Shown here piece after piece: positions 50,859-60,407 of a stretch of 64,000 bases of DNA. How positions within the stretch are numbered: the stretch's first letter is position 1; each line of letters opens with the position of its first letter. The stretch comes from JAFGAV01 sp041479055 (GTDB lineage Bacteria > Acidobacteriota > Aminicenantia > Aminicenantales > JAFGAV01): positions 3,038,001 through 3,102,000 of the forward strand of contig OY969762.1 in the NCBI GenBank assembly GCA_963702835.1, in the 5' to 3' direction. Below the pieces are notes generated by a model that was not told the DNA's origin, did not search any database, and worked only from the letters and a program-made list of their open reading frames with translations. Position numbers and translations under genes: made by a program.

Positions 50859-52892
50859 ATGCGCCTGCGGAAAAAATTCTTCCCAATACTGTTCGTGGGG
50901 CTGTCTCTCTTTGTCTTCAGATTCATCGCCTCTGCCGGCCGGACCGCCGAGGACTGGTATTCGATTCTGATCGCCGGGCAGAAAGCCGGCTTCATGTTCC
51001 AGAGAACGGAGCCGATTCAAAGGGAAGGCCGGCCTCTGCTCCGGACCGTATCGGAAACCAAGATCGTCTTGAACCGTCTGGGAACTCGCGTGGAAATGCT
51101 GTCCAGCGCCGAATATGTCGAGACGGAGAGCGGCCGCCTGGTGGAAGTCGAATCGGAGCTCAAATATTCCGCCCTGCCGGTCAGGACCGAGGCCCGCGTC
51201 GAGGACGGCCGGGTGGTGATGAAAACATTTTCCGGCGGCAGCTCCCAGGAGAGAAAGATCCCTTTTTCCGGAGAACTTCTGGGGCCGGAGGGAATGCGCC
51301 TGGCATCCGAGCGAGGTCTGAAGAAGCTTGGCGATTCCGTCACATTTCAGTCTTTCCTGCCCGAGCTCTCTCAGCTGGTGCTGGTCACCCAAACCCTGAT
51401 AGCCGTGGAGCGGCTTCCCGGCCCCGGTCCGCAGAGGGAGGCCCTGCGGGTTGAAGAATTCTACGCTGCCTATCCCCAGAAGAGAACGGTCTGGCTCGAC
51501 CGGCAGGGAAGGACCCTTCGCTCCTCCGACACCTCTCCCTTCGGCGAACTGGCCGTCCGGTTGACGACCAAGGAAGAGGCCCTGGACCTCAGCCAAGCCG
51601 GGAACATTCCGGCCGAGCAGTTCCGGAACACCATGATCAAGTCCAATATCCGCCTGCCCCAGGCCAGGCTGATCGACTCGGTGACCCTTCGGCTGGAAAA
51701 GAAGTCGACCCCCGCGGAAATCGACTGGCCGGCCTTCGATGCCTCCGGCCAGACGATCCTGAATAAAACCGGCGAGAAGCTGACCCTGAAAATCGAACGG
51801 CCGCCCGCTTTTTCCGGCCGGCCGGAGACGGATAAGTCGAGACCCCCCAGCTCGGCGGGCCGGCAGTCGAGCGAATCGGCCGCCCAGCTGGAGGAGATGA
51901 CCCGCTCCAACCTGTACCTGAACTCGGACGACGCTCTCTTGAAGAAGACCGTGGACGAGGCCCTGGCCGGCGAGAGCGACCCTTTCCGCCGGGCCCTGCT
52001 CCTCAGGGACTGGGTCAGCGGCCACATGCAGTTCGACCTGGGGATCGCTTTTGCGCCGTCCTCCGAAATCATCCGCAATTTGAAAGGGACATGCGCCGAG
52101 TATGCCATCCTGCTGGCGGCCATGCTCCGGGCGGCCGGCATCCCCTCCCGTTTCCTGATGGGCTATGTGTACCTTAACGGGATCTGGGGCGGCCATGCCT
52201 GGGTCGAAGCTTATATCGGCGGCCTGTGGCTGCCTTTCGACGCCGCGGTCATCGGCCCGGGGGTCGCCGACGCGGCCAGGTTCGCCCTGGCCAGTTCCTC
52301 ACTGAATGAGGGGTTGGGCGAGCTGCTGGCGGGCGGGCAGAGTCTTTTGGGGAACATCGGGGTGACCGTACTGGGTTATAGCCTGAGGGGGAAAAAGATC
52401 GAGGTGGACCCGCAGGCTCCTCTGTCGATCGTGATGGCCGATCAATATCTCAATGCCGGCCTGGGGATGCGCATCCGCAAGCCGGCCGGTTTCGTTTTCA
52501 CCGATCTGGATAAAACCTGGCCGGACCGGACGCTGCTGGCCATGAAAGGCCCCCAGGGCGAGACTTTGCGTATTTATCAGGACCAGTGGCGGCCGGGGAA
52601 AAACTCCGAGGAGCAGGCTTTCGGCCTGCTGGAGAGTCTCCTTCAGGGAGGAGTCCGTTCTTACCTTGAGTATCGCGGCCGTCTCTGCCCGCTGGTCAAA
52701 GCCTCGGGGAAAGCGGCGGCCGCCATTCCCAGCGGCGTGGATGTCTGGCTCATCCAGGCTGAAGGCGGGCGGGCCCTGGAACTTCTGAAGACAGTTTTGT
52801 CTTCATCCATTGTCGGGCCACTATGGCCCCTGCCCGTAACCTTTGAAAATCATCCGGGCCGGCCTGAACGCGTGGCGCCGCCGCCGCATTGA
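50859..52892 (+). CDS. Exported transglutaminase-like protein with intact triad
   Basis: The protein has 677 residues. A signal peptide is followed by a beta-rich N-terminal half (about 30-340). A transglutaminase-like core (about 350-460) has the catalytic Cys in 'LKGTCAEYAILLAAMLRAAGIPSRFLMGYVY', His in 'WGGHAWVEAYI' and Asp in 'WLPFDAAV'. Unlike the DUF3857 gene at 549-2453, the triad is complete, so it may be an active protease or amidase. The tail contains a 'VDPQAPLSIVMADQYLNAGLGMRIRKPAGF' segment, unassigned. Its last 43 bp overlap the 3' end of the convergent propeller gene. Confidence 0.8.
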   Translation: MRLRKKFFPILFVGLSLFVFRFIASAGRTAEDWYSILIAGQKAGFMFQRTEPIQREGRPLLRTVSETKIVLNRLGTRVEMLSSAEYVETESGRLVEVESELKYSALPVRTEARVEDGRVVMKTFSGGSSQERKIPFSGELLGPEGMRLASERGLKKLGDSVTFQSFLPELSQLVLVTQTLIAVERLPGPGPQREALRVEEFYAAYPQKRTVWLDRQGRTLRSSDTSPFGELAVRLTTKEEALDLSQAGNIPAEQFRNTMIKSNIRLPQARLIDSVTLRLEKKSTPAEIDWPAFDASGQTILNKTGEKLTLKIERPPAFSGRPETDKSRPPSSAGRQSSESAAQLEEMTRSNLYLNSDDALLKKTVDEALAGESDPFRRALLLRDWVSGHMQFDLGIAFAPSSEIIRNLKGTCAEYAILLAAMLRAAGIPSRFLMGYVYLNGIWGGHAWVEAYIGGLWLPFDAAVIGPGVADAARFALASSSLNEGLGELLAGGQSLLGNIGVTVLGYSLRGKKIEVDPQAPLSIVMADQYLNAGLGMRIRKPAGFVFTDLDKTWPDRTLLAMKGPQGETLRIYQDQWRPGKNSEEQAFGLLESLLQGGVRSYLEYRGRLCPLVKASGKAAAAIPSGVDVWLIQAEGGRALELLKTVLSSSIVGPLWPLPVTFENHPGRPERVAPPPH

Positions 52893-54115
52893 GGCCAGCC
52901 GGAGATCCGAGGATCGCCGGTATCGATGCAATAGAGACCTTTCGTCCCCACTACCAGAATTTTTCCGGCTACGGCCAAAGCCTGTCCCTGCAGGCCCTTT
53001 TCTTCCGGAATTTGGAAATCCCACAAGAGATTCCCGTTTTCCGAATTGAGCAGGGTGACCCTGGCCCCCTGGACGATGATGGCCCCCTGTCCGGCCAGGC
53101 TGAATCCTGCAAATGATTCTTCCAGGGAATAGGTCCAAACCGGTTTTTTGTTATCCATATTCAAGCAGGCGATTTCATAGCCGGCCAGGGTCCCTTGCGG
53201 CTGTCTCACCCGTTTCTGAACAATGAAAAGATGATTGTTCCCGGCGGCCAGAGCTTGGGCGTTTTCAACGTTCCACAGCTCCGCAGGAATTTTCGGGGCA
53301 GCCGGCGGCCGAGGGTTTGCCGAAATTTCGAGGGGAGGGGCGACATACGACCATATTTCCCGGCCGTCGGCGAGCGAAAGACATTGAAGCGCATCCGCAT
53401 TGGCCAGGAAAATGGTTTGGCCCCCGGCCACGACGGTATCTTTAAGCCATCCGATTTTCTTCTTCCACAGGACCCGGCCGTCCTTGGAGTTGAAACAGAG
53501 GGCCTCATCCATGGCCGTGGACAAGACGATCTTGTCGTCGATGAGGGCGGGGAATACCCGCCGGTTGCTTACAGCTTCGATGGGCCTTCGCCAGACGGCC
53601 TGCCCGTCTTTGAGCCCACGGCAGAGGAGCTCGTTTTCTTCCCTCAGATAGAGGCTCCCGTCTTTGGCCGAGGGCAGGGTTTGCTCGTCCCAGGAGCCCG
53701 GATGGAGCTCGCGCTCGTCTTTCCATATCTCTCGGCCGGAGGCCGCCTCAAGGCAGAAAACGTCCCCGTAGCCGTCGTGGACAATCAGCTTGCCGTCGAG
53801 AAAGAGTAACGGTGAGTTGATGGGAAATTGCGTATTAAAGGACCACCTTTTTTGGCCGCCGCTAAGATCAAGGGCTATGATTTCCGATCCCGTTTCGGTG
53901 AAGGTGCCGTTTTCGGTGGTGAAGGTCCAAGTCTTGCCTTTGAGGATCGTGAAAACGAGACCCCCGCCCGTCGTCGACATGGTCACCCATTCATATTCGG
54001 GATTGGCCGGGCCGCTGACTTTCCAGGCCAGACGGGGCGGCCCGGCGGGCCGGGCCGCAGAGAGGAAGATAAATACGAAGAGGCAGAGAAGGCCAAGAAC
54101 GGCGTTTTTTTTCAT
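52850..54115 (-). CDS. Exported PQQ-like beta-propeller protein
   Basis: The protein has 421 residues with a signal peptide (1-25). Repeats of the quinoprotein-propeller kind are visible: 'IIALDLSGGQKRWSFN', 'VFCLEAASGREIWKDE', 'ALCFNSKDGRVLWKKKIGW', 'ALQCLSLADGREIWSY', 'EIACLNMDNKKPVWTY', 'VTLLNSENGNLLWDFQ' and 'GLYCIDTGD', about seven blades in all. No PQQ ligand set is evident, so it is more likely a BamB-like structural propeller than a dehydrogenase. The start follows GGGGAG. It overlaps the transglutaminase gene tail to tail. Confidence 0.85.
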   Translation of the reverse strand: MKKNAVLGLLCLFVFIFLSAARPAGPPRLAWKVSGPANPEYEWVTMSTTGGGLVFTILKGKTWTFTTENGTFTETGSEIIALDLSGGQKRWSFNTQFPINSPLLFLDGKLIVHDGYGDVFCLEAASGREIWKDERELHPGSWDEQTLPSAKDGSLYLREENELLCRGLKDGQAVWRRPIEAVSNRRVFPALIDDKIVLSTAMDEALCFNSKDGRVLWKKKIGWLKDTVVAGGQTIFLANADALQCLSLADGREIWSYVAPPLEISANPRPPAAPKIPAELWNVENAQALAAGNNHLFIVQKRVRQPQGTLAGYEIACLNMDNKKPVWTYSLEESFAGFSLAGQGAIIVQGARVTLLNSENGNLLWDFQIPEEKGLQGQALAVAGKILVVGTKGLYCIDTGDPRISGWPQCGGGATRSGRPG

Positions 54116-54229
54116 GAAAGCTCCCCTTTTCTCACGGCTCCATTTTAGGAGAACAGCGGCCGCAAGTAAAGAAAGCCTTAAACTCTAAGGACCTTTGTTT
54201 GATAATTTATGAACGTCGGGCGGAAGCCG

Positions 54230-55921
54230 CTAGCGGCCAGGGGACGGCTCGGGAGATTCCCAATTCTTGACGGCCGCCAGGGCTTCTTCCGCTGTCCGGA
54301 CGGAGCGCAAGGTCTGGAGAAGTTGTCTGTTTAGAGCCGCCCGGCTGGCCAGGCCCAGGAGCTGCACCTGGGTGTCGGGGTCCTGGGCGGGAGAGAGGAT
54401 CAGGAAGACAATCTCAATCGGCTTCTCCGTGGAGACATCCGGGACGCCCCGCCGGGTGAGACCCAGGGCCACCACCGGCGCGGCCAGCCGATTGACGCGG
54501 ACATGAGGGAAGGCCACCCCTTCGTTAAAGAAGGTCGAGCCCTGTTTCTCTCGCTTCATGATGTCATCGAATAGGGCTTCCTCATCCTCGATCCGGCCAT
54601 CCTTCCCCACGGCGGCGGCCAGTGTTCGAAGGACGCTTTCCTTGGAGACAGGCTGGTCCCAAATGATGATAAGGGGGGCTGCAAGGGCTCGGCTGAGCGT
54701 CACTTGAGCCGGGGGCGGAGCCGCCTTTTCAGCGGCCGACGAGGGGGATGGCATGCCTTCCGGGACGTCAATGGCGGGCATAATCGGGACGGGTTCCTCT
54801 TCGCCCGTATCGATGACGATAACGGTAACTCCCCTGGCATTTTTAATGAGATTTTTGACCACGGCCTTGTTCTTGCCCATCCTTCGCCAAAAGGGCTTGG
54901 GCCTCGACTTTCCGACAACAATCTGGCCCACCCGATATTCCTGGGCGAACCTGAGGATGGTATCAACGATATTTTCTCCCTTGTAGGTAAACACCACGGC
55001 GCCCAGCTGTTTGGCCAGAGTCAGCGTCTCAGACAGAATACGCTGGGCCTGGGCGCTGATCACCGTCGCTTCCTCGGAGGGAGTCTGCACATAGACGCCG
55101 TACCAGTTCCGATTCAGTTTTCCCGCCAGGCGCGAGCCGTAGCGCAACAATTTCTCGCTGTTGGGGCCGTGCGAGCTCAAGCAGACCATCACCTGGTCCG
55201 AGGCGGCCCCGCTGTCGTCCTGCTGAAGCTCGCGCCTTCTGAAGTCGATCTGGGAAGCCAGCTCCCGAAGAGTGAGCTCCCGGAGTTTTTCCAGGTTCGA
55301 GGGAACAAAGAAATTGGCCAGAGCGGCCTTAACCCGGTCGGGCGGATAAATCTTGCCTTCCTCCAGCCGTTTTTGGAGGTCGGCCGTGGCCAGGTCCACG
55401 TCGATGATTTCGTCTGCTTCGGCCAGAACGGAATCGGGCAGGCGTTCGTGCACTTTGACCCCTATGGATTTTTCAACGATGTTGTACAAGCTTTCCATAT
55501 GCTGAACGTTCATGGTGCTGATGACATGGATGCCGGCGGCCAGGATATCCTGGACGTCCTGGTAGCGCTTTTCATTCCGGCTGCCCGGCACGTTGGTGTG
55601 GGCCAGCTCATCGATAAGAGCCACCTGAGGCCGGCGGGCCAGGATGGCCTCGGCGTCCATCTCTTCAACGGTGATGCCGTGATATTCTTGCTGGCGCCTG
55701 GGGACGACTTCCAGCCCCTGGGCCAGCCTGGCGATGTCGGCGCGGCCATGTGTTTCCAGCAGCCCGATGACCACATCCAGGCCCTGGCCCCTAAGCCGAT
55801 GGCCTTCCTGGAGCATTTGATAGGTTTTGCCCACGCCCGCGCAGTAGCCCAGGTATAGCTTCAACTTCCCGCGCTGGGAGTGGCGGATCATCCTCAGAAA
55901 AGCGTCGGCCCGGTCTTCCAT
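54230..55921 (-). CDS. KdpD sensor fragment fused to universal-stress and PTS EIIA domains, no kinase
   Basis: The protein has 563 residues. Residues 1-225 are the KdpD N-terminal domain: Walker A in 'GYCAGVGKTY' (25-34), 'VVIGLLETHGR', 'LIDELAHTNVPGSRNEKRYQDV' and 'STMNVQHMESL'. A universal-stress-protein domain (about 240-375) contains 'GENIVDTILRFAQEYRVGQIVVGKSR'. After a Pro/Ser/Ala linker (about 395-420), residues about 420-555 form a PTS EIIA (fructose/PtsN) domain with the phospho-histidine at His473 in 'GVAFPHVRV'. The membrane, histidine-kinase and ATPase parts of a normal KdpD are absent. It is the last kdp gene; its start overlaps the kdpC stop by one base. It probably senses and regulates by protein contact. 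Confidence 0.88.
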   Translation of the reverse strand: MEDRADAFLRMIRHSQRGKLKLYLGYCAGVGKTYQMLQEGHRLRGQGLDVVIGLLETHGRADIARLAQGLEVVPRRQQEYHGITVEEMDAEAILARRPQVALIDELAHTNVPGSRNEKRYQDVQDILAAGIHVISTMNVQHMESLYNIVEKSIGVKVHERLPDSVLAEADEIIDVDLATADLQKRLEEGKIYPPDRVKAALANFFVPSNLEKLRELTLRELASQIDFRRRELQQDDSGAASDQVMVCLSSHGPNSEKLLRYGSRLAGKLNRNWYGVYVQTPSEEATVISAQAQRILSETLTLAKQLGAVVFTYKGENIVDTILRFAQEYRVGQIVVGKSRPKPFWRRMGKNKAVVKNLIKNARGVTVIVIDTGEEEPVPIMPAIDVPEGMPSPSSAAEKAAPPPAQVTLSRALAAPLIIIWDQPVSKESVLRTLAAAVGKDGRIEDEEALFDDIMKREKQGSTFFNEGVAFPHVRVNRLAAPVVALGLTRRGVPDVSTEKPIEIVFLILSPAQDPDTQVQLLGLASRAALNRQLLQTLRSVRTAEEALAAVKNWESPEPSPGR

Positions 55922-56505
55922 TATTTTGACCTTCCCTCCAGGGCCAGGTTCAGCATCAGAACATTCACCCGGGGCTCCCCCAAGAGGCCCAGGTCGCGGC
56001 CTTGAGTGTGAATCATGACCAGCCGCCGAACGACCGTTTCGTTCAACCCGCGGGCCCTGGCCACGCGGGCCGCTTGGATCAGGGCGTTTTTAATGCTGAT
56101 GTGAGGGTCGAGCCCGGAGGCCGAGGCCGTAACAGCATCGGCGGGCACCGGGGCCTGGGGGTCAAGGTTGTTTTCGGCCCGGTAGTCGGCTAGGCGCCGG
56201 CGGATCGTATCGGCCAGTTTTTGGGAAAGGGGCCCAAGGTTGCTGCCGCCGGAGCGGGCGGCATCGTATCCTTGCCCGGCGGCCGAGGGCCTGGGATGAA
56301 AATAGGCCGGCCCGGCAAAATTTTGGCCGATGAGGCTTGAGCCCAAGGTCGTCCCGTTCCGCCTGACCAGCGAGCCGTTGGCTTTGGCCGGGAATAGGCC
56401 TTGGCCCAAAACCCAGACGGCCGCCGGGTAGAGCAGGCCCACCATGACCGCCAGGGATAAGACAGCCGCAAGCGAGCGGCTGAGTTCTTTGACCCAATTT
56501 TTCAT
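55921..56505 (-). CDS. kdpC: Potassium-transporting ATPase subunit C
   Basis: The protein has 194 residues, normal for KdpC. One N-terminal membrane segment ('LAAVLSLAVMVGLLYPAAVWVLGQGLF') is followed by the signature 'GSLIGQNFAGPAYFHPRPSAAG', 'GGSNLGPLSQKL', 'DAVTASASGLDPHISIKNALIQAARVARARGL' and 'VNVLMLNLAL'. KdpC assists KdpB in the KdpFABC high-affinity K+ pump. It lies 21 bp after kdpB, and its stop (TAATG) overlaps the next start. Confidence 0.95.
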   Translation of the reverse strand: MKNWVKELSRSLAAVLSLAVMVGLLYPAAVWVLGQGLFPAKANGSLVRRNGTTLGSSLIGQNFAGPAYFHPRPSAAGQGYDAARSGGSNLGPLSQKLADTIRRRLADYRAENNLDPQAPVPADAVTASASGLDPHISIKNALIQAARVARARGLNETVVRRLVMIHTQGRDLGLLGEPRVNVLMLNLALEGRSK

Positions 56506-56526
56506 GTCGGCCAGTCCTTTTTTATC

Positions 56527-58548
56527 CTATACAAGATGAAGCGCGTTCACAATCAAATCGACCAGCTTGATTCCGGGAAACGGCGCGATGAGGCCGCCCA
56601 GGCCGTAGATCAAGAGGTTTCGCCTGAGGAGCGCGGCCGCGCCCAAGGGCCGGAAACGAACTCCGCGCAGGGCTAGGGGGATAAGGGCCATGATGATCAG
56701 GGCGTTGAAAATAACGGCGCTCAGGATGGCGCTCAAGGGCGAGCGGAGTCCCATGATGTTGAGCGGGGCGATGACCGGAAATACACCGACCAGCATGGCC
56801 GGAATGATGGCGAAATATTTGGCCACGTCGTTGGCGATGCTGAAGGTCGTCAGCGCCCCGCGGGTGATCAGCATCTGTTTGCCGATCTCAATGACTTCGA
56901 TCAGCTTGGTCGGGTTGGAGTCGAGGTCCACCATGTTCCCGGCCTCCTTGGCCGGCTGGGTCCCCGTGTTCATGGCCACTCCCACATCGGCCTGGGCCAG
57001 GGCGGGTGCGTCGTTGGTGCCGTCGCCGGTCATGGCCACCAGGTGTCCGGCCGCCTGTTCCTTTCGAATCAGCATCAACTTGTCCTCCGGCTTGGCTTCG
57101 GCCATGAAATCATCCACTCCCGCTTCTCGGGCAATGGCCGCCGCGGTGAGGCGGTTGTCTCCGGTGATCATCACCGTTTTAATGCCCATGGCCCTGAATC
57201 GCTCGAATCGGTCCCTGAGGCCGCCCTTGACGATGTCCTTGAGGTGAATGGCGCCCAGAACCCTTGTTCCATCGGCGACCAGGAGGGGAGTTCCCCCGGT
57301 GAGGGCGATGGAGCTGACGGCGCCTTGGAGTTCACCTGGAATATTATCCTCGCTGAAAGCTCGGATCGCGTCCGGGGCGCCCTTCCGGATCTTCCGGCCG
57401 TCAAGGTCAACGCCGCTCATCCTGGTTTGGGCCGAAAAAGCGATAAACCTGGCGTTCTCCATCTCGGCCAGGGAACGGCCTCTCAGTCCGTATTTTTTGG
57501 CTAAGACCACGATGCTCCGGCCTTCGGGCGTCTCATCGGCCAAGGAGGCCAGCTGGGCGGCATCGGCCAATTCCTCGACAGAAACTCCGGCCGCCGGAAG
57601 AAACTCGGCGGCCTGACGGTCCCCCAAGGTGATAGTCCCGGTTTTGTCCAGGAGCAGAACGTCCACGTCCCCCGCGGCTTCAACCGCCCGGCCGCTCATG
57701 GCCAGCACGTTTTTCTGGACCAGACGGTCGATGCCGGCAATCCCGATGGCATTGAGGAGGCCGCCGATAGTTGTGGGGATCAGGCAAACCAGCAGGGCCA
57801 CCAGCACGGTGAGGGTCAGGGAGACTCCGGAGTATTGGCCGAAGGGTTTCAGGGTGATGATGACGGCCAGGAAAATGATGGTCAGGGCCGAGAGGAGGAT
57901 GGTCAGAGCGATCTCGTTGGGGGTCTTCTGGCGCTTGGCCCCTTCGACCAGGCCGATCATGCGGTCCAAAAAACTTTGGCCGGGGTTGGCCGTAACCCGG
58001 ACTTCTATCCTATCGGATAAAACCCGCGTGCCGCCGGTAACCGCGCTCCGGTCGCCGCCCGCCTCACGGATGACCGGGGCTGACTCCCCGGTTATGGCCG
58101 ATTCATCTACGGTGGCCACTCCTTTGGTGATTTCGCCGTCGGCCGGGATGATTTCTCCGGTGGACACCAGAACGAGGTCGCCTTTCCGGAGTTGTTCAGC
58201 TTGGACTTTTTCAACCCCGCCGTCGGCCCGCAGGCGATTGGCCGTGGTTTGGGTGCGCGTCTTTCGAAGAGCCCTGGCCTGGGCCTTGCCCCGTCCTTCG
58301 GCCATAGCTTCCGCAAAATTGGCGAAGAGCACGGTGAACCAGAGCCACAGGGAGATCTGCAGGATAAAGCCGAAGGGCTCCCGGCCGGACCTGAAAAAAA
58401 GCCCGAGACTGGTCACCGCGGCGCCGACTTCGGTGACAAAGATGACGGGGTTTTTCAACAAAGACAGCGGGTTCAATTTCTTGAAAGAATCGAGCACGGC
58501 CGGCCCGAGGATCTGCCGGTCAAAGAGGGAATGGGTCTTGGCTGCCAC
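56527..58548 (-). CDS. kdpB: Potassium-transporting P-type ATPase subunit B
   Basis: I start at GTG 58548 behind GGGAGAA, 13 bp after the kdpA stop. An upstream frame to 58650 overlaps kdpA and has no sensible N-terminus. That gives 673 residues, close to the family norm. P-type ATPase motifs are all present: 'KTRVTGESAPV'-type TGES ('ITGESAPV'), the phosphorylation site 'LLDKTGTITLG', 'MITGDNRLTAAAIA' and 'MTGDGTNDAPALAQADVGVAMNTGTQPAKEAGNMVDLDSNPTKL'. It hydrolyses ATP to drive K+ uptake through KdpA. Confidence 0.95.
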   Translation of the reverse strand: MAAKTHSLFDRQILGPAVLDSFKKLNPLSLLKNPVIFVTEVGAAVTSLGLFFRSGREPFGFILQISLWLWFTVLFANFAEAMAEGRGKAQARALRKTRTQTTANRLRADGGVEKVQAEQLRKGDLVLVSTGEIIPADGEITKGVATVDESAITGESAPVIREAGGDRSAVTGGTRVLSDRIEVRVTANPGQSFLDRMIGLVEGAKRQKTPNEIALTILLSALTIIFLAVIITLKPFGQYSGVSLTLTVLVALLVCLIPTTIGGLLNAIGIAGIDRLVQKNVLAMSGRAVEAAGDVDVLLLDKTGTITLGDRQAAEFLPAAGVSVEELADAAQLASLADETPEGRSIVVLAKKYGLRGRSLAEMENARFIAFSAQTRMSGVDLDGRKIRKGAPDAIRAFSEDNIPGELQGAVSSIALTGGTPLLVADGTRVLGAIHLKDIVKGGLRDRFERFRAMGIKTVMITGDNRLTAAAIAREAGVDDFMAEAKPEDKLMLIRKEQAAGHLVAMTGDGTNDAPALAQADVGVAMNTGTQPAKEAGNMVDLDSNPTKLIEVIEIGKQMLITRGALTTFSIANDVAKYFAIIPAMLVGVFPVIAPLNIMGLRSPLSAILSAVIFNALIIMALIPLALRGVRFRPLGAAALLRRNLLIYGLGGLIAPFPGIKLVDLIVNALHLV

Positions 58549-58561
58549 AGCCTGTTCTCCC

Positions 58562-60307
58562 TTAATATTGAATTCCCGACCCGGCCATCTGGAAGTGCTC
58601 GACGATGGGCCCCAGGGCCAGGGCGGGTAGAAAGGTGAGTGCCCCGACAATCAAGACTGTCGCGATAAGGATGATGATGAAGGTCAGCCCGCTGACCGGG
58701 AAGCTGGCCTGGCTGGGCGGGATCAATTTCTTTCTGGCCAGGCTTCCGGCCAGGGCCAGGATTGGCACCATCATGACAAAACGGCCGAACAGCATGGCCA
58801 AGCCCAGGGTGATGTTGTAGCCGGCCGTATTCCCGTTCAGGCCGGCAAAGGCGCTGCCGTTGTTGCCGACCCCGGAGGAGTAGGCATAGAGGATTTCGCT
58901 CAGACCGTGCGGCCCGGCGTTGTTCAGTCCGGCCTGGCCCCATCGACTGGCCAGGGCCCAGGCGGAGAAGCCGAGAATGCTGAAGATGAGGATGAGCACG
59001 GCCAGCACCGAAACTTTCACGTCGTAGGATTCGATTTTTTTGCCCAGATACTCGGGCGTCCGGCCGACCATCAAGCCCGTCAAAAACACGGCCAACACCA
59101 CAAAGACGAGCATTCCGTATAAACCCGCGCCGACTCCGCCGAAAACCACCTCGCCCAATTGCATGTTGAACAAGGGGACGAAGCCGCCCAGGGGCGTATA
59201 AGAGTCATGCATGGAATTGACCGCCCCGCAGGAAGCGTCCGTGGTGACGGTTGCAAACAGGGCGGAATTGAAGATGCCGAAACGGACCTCCTTGCCTTCC
59301 ATATTCCCGTCGGCCTGGTCCACCCCCAGGGCCTTCCAGCGGGGGTTGCCCTGACTCTCGGCCCCCCAGCAAACCAGCACAGCGGCCAGAAAGAGAACGG
59401 CCATGGCGCTCCACACCGCCCAGCCGTGCCGCTGATTTTTGACCATTCGCCCCAGATAGAAGGTGAGGCCGCTCGGAATAAGGAAGATGGTAAGCATCTG
59501 GATGAAGTTGGAAAGAGGAGTCGGGTTCTCATAAGGATGGGCGGCATTGGCGTTGAAAAAGCCGCCCCCGTTCGTTCCCAGCATCTTGATGGCCACCTGG
59601 GAAGCCGCCGGGCCCTGGGCTATGGTTTGGCCGGGGGGGTCATTTTGGGAAGACTGGAGGCTGGCCGCTTCAACAGGCCTAGCCCGCTCATACGGTTTGA
59701 AGTTCTGGATGGTGCCCTGCGACACCAGAAAAAGAGCGAGCCCCAGGGACAGCGGCAGCAGCAGATAGAGATTCACCCGGACAAGATCGGCCCAGAAGTT
59801 CCCGATGGTTTTGGCCGAAGACCGGGCGATCCCCCGGACAAGGGCCGCTGCCACGGCCAGGCCGACGGCGGCCGAGACGAAATTATGGAAAACCAGGCCG
59901 ACCATTTGGGAAAAATAGGATAGGGTCGACTCACCCCCATAATTCTGCCAATTGGTGTTGGTGGTGAAACTGGCCGCAGTGTTGAAGGCCAGGTCGGGCT
60001 TGAGCGGGCCGAACCCTTGGGGGTTCAGGGGGAGACGGTGCTGGAGACGCAGTATGGCATAGGTGAACAAGAGGCCGACGAAGCTGAAGGCCAGCAGGGA
60101 TAGGGTGTACTGCTTCCATCCCTGCTCTTTCTTCGGGTCTACTCCCATCAGGCGGTACAGTAGCCGCTCGACGGGCTTGAGGGCCGGGTCCAGAAACGTC
60201 TTCCCCCCGGCATCCAGAACACGGACCAGGTAAAGACCGACCGGTTTGGTCAGGAGCAGAAGAACGAGGAGGAAGAGGGCCAGCTGAATCCATCCGTAAA
60301 GGTTCAT
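58562..60307 (-). CDS. kdpA: Potassium-transporting ATPase subunit A
   Basis: The protein has 581 residues and about ten membrane segments. Selectivity-filter-like repeats are recognisable: 'NTAASFTTNTNWQNYGGESTLSY', 'QVAIKMLGTNGGGFFNANAAHPYENPTPLSN', 'TTDASCGAVNSMHDSYTPLGG' and 'YAYSSGVGNNGSAFAGLNGN'. It is the K+-channel-like subunit that takes up K+ from the periplasm. The start is 15 bp after the kdpF stop. Confidence 0.96.
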   Translation of the reverse strand: MNLYGWIQLALFLLVLLLLTKPVGLYLVRVLDAGGKTFLDPALKPVERLLYRLMGVDPKKEQGWKQYTLSLLAFSFVGLLFTYAILRLQHRLPLNPQGFGPLKPDLAFNTAASFTTNTNWQNYGGESTLSYFSQMVGLVFHNFVSAAVGLAVAAALVRGIARSSAKTIGNFWADLVRVNLYLLLPLSLGLALFLVSQGTIQNFKPYERARPVEAASLQSSQNDPPGQTIAQGPAASQVAIKMLGTNGGGFFNANAAHPYENPTPLSNFIQMLTIFLIPSGLTFYLGRMVKNQRHGWAVWSAMAVLFLAAVLVCWGAESQGNPRWKALGVDQADGNMEGKEVRFGIFNSALFATVTTDASCGAVNSMHDSYTPLGGFVPLFNMQLGEVVFGGVGAGLYGMLVFVVLAVFLTGLMVGRTPEYLGKKIESYDVKVSVLAVLILIFSILGFSAWALASRWGQAGLNNAGPHGLSEILYAYSSGVGNNGSAFAGLNGNTAGYNITLGLAMLFGRFVMMVPILALAGSLARKKLIPPSQASFPVSGLTFIIILIATVLIVGALTFLPALALGPIVEHFQMAGSGIQY

Positions 60308-60322
60308 CGGCTTGTTCCCCCC

Positions 60323-60406
60323 CTAAAATTTTTCCGGCCGAAGAATGGTGAAGAACAAATAGCCGATCAAGAGTAAGGCGATGATGATTCCCAGGAGGTT
60401 GGACAT
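60323..60406 (-). CDS. kdpF: KdpF small membrane subunit
   Basis: This 27-residue protein starts 'MSNLLGIIIALLLIGYLFFT' and ends ILRPEKF. The single membrane helix and the terminal R-P-E-K-F are the KdpF pattern, and the place directly before kdpA is the normal one. KdpF stabilises the KdpABC complex. It begins one base after the stop of the preceding 27-residue gene. Confidence 0.88.
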   Translation of the reverse strand: MSNLLGIIIALLLIGYLFFTILRPEKF

Positions 60407-60407
60407 T

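Noticed and set aside
56527..58650. kdpB start at 58650
   Set aside because: That frame overlaps kdpA by 89 bp and the extra residues are unlike KdpB. The GTG at 58548 has a good ribosome site and a normal N-terminus.
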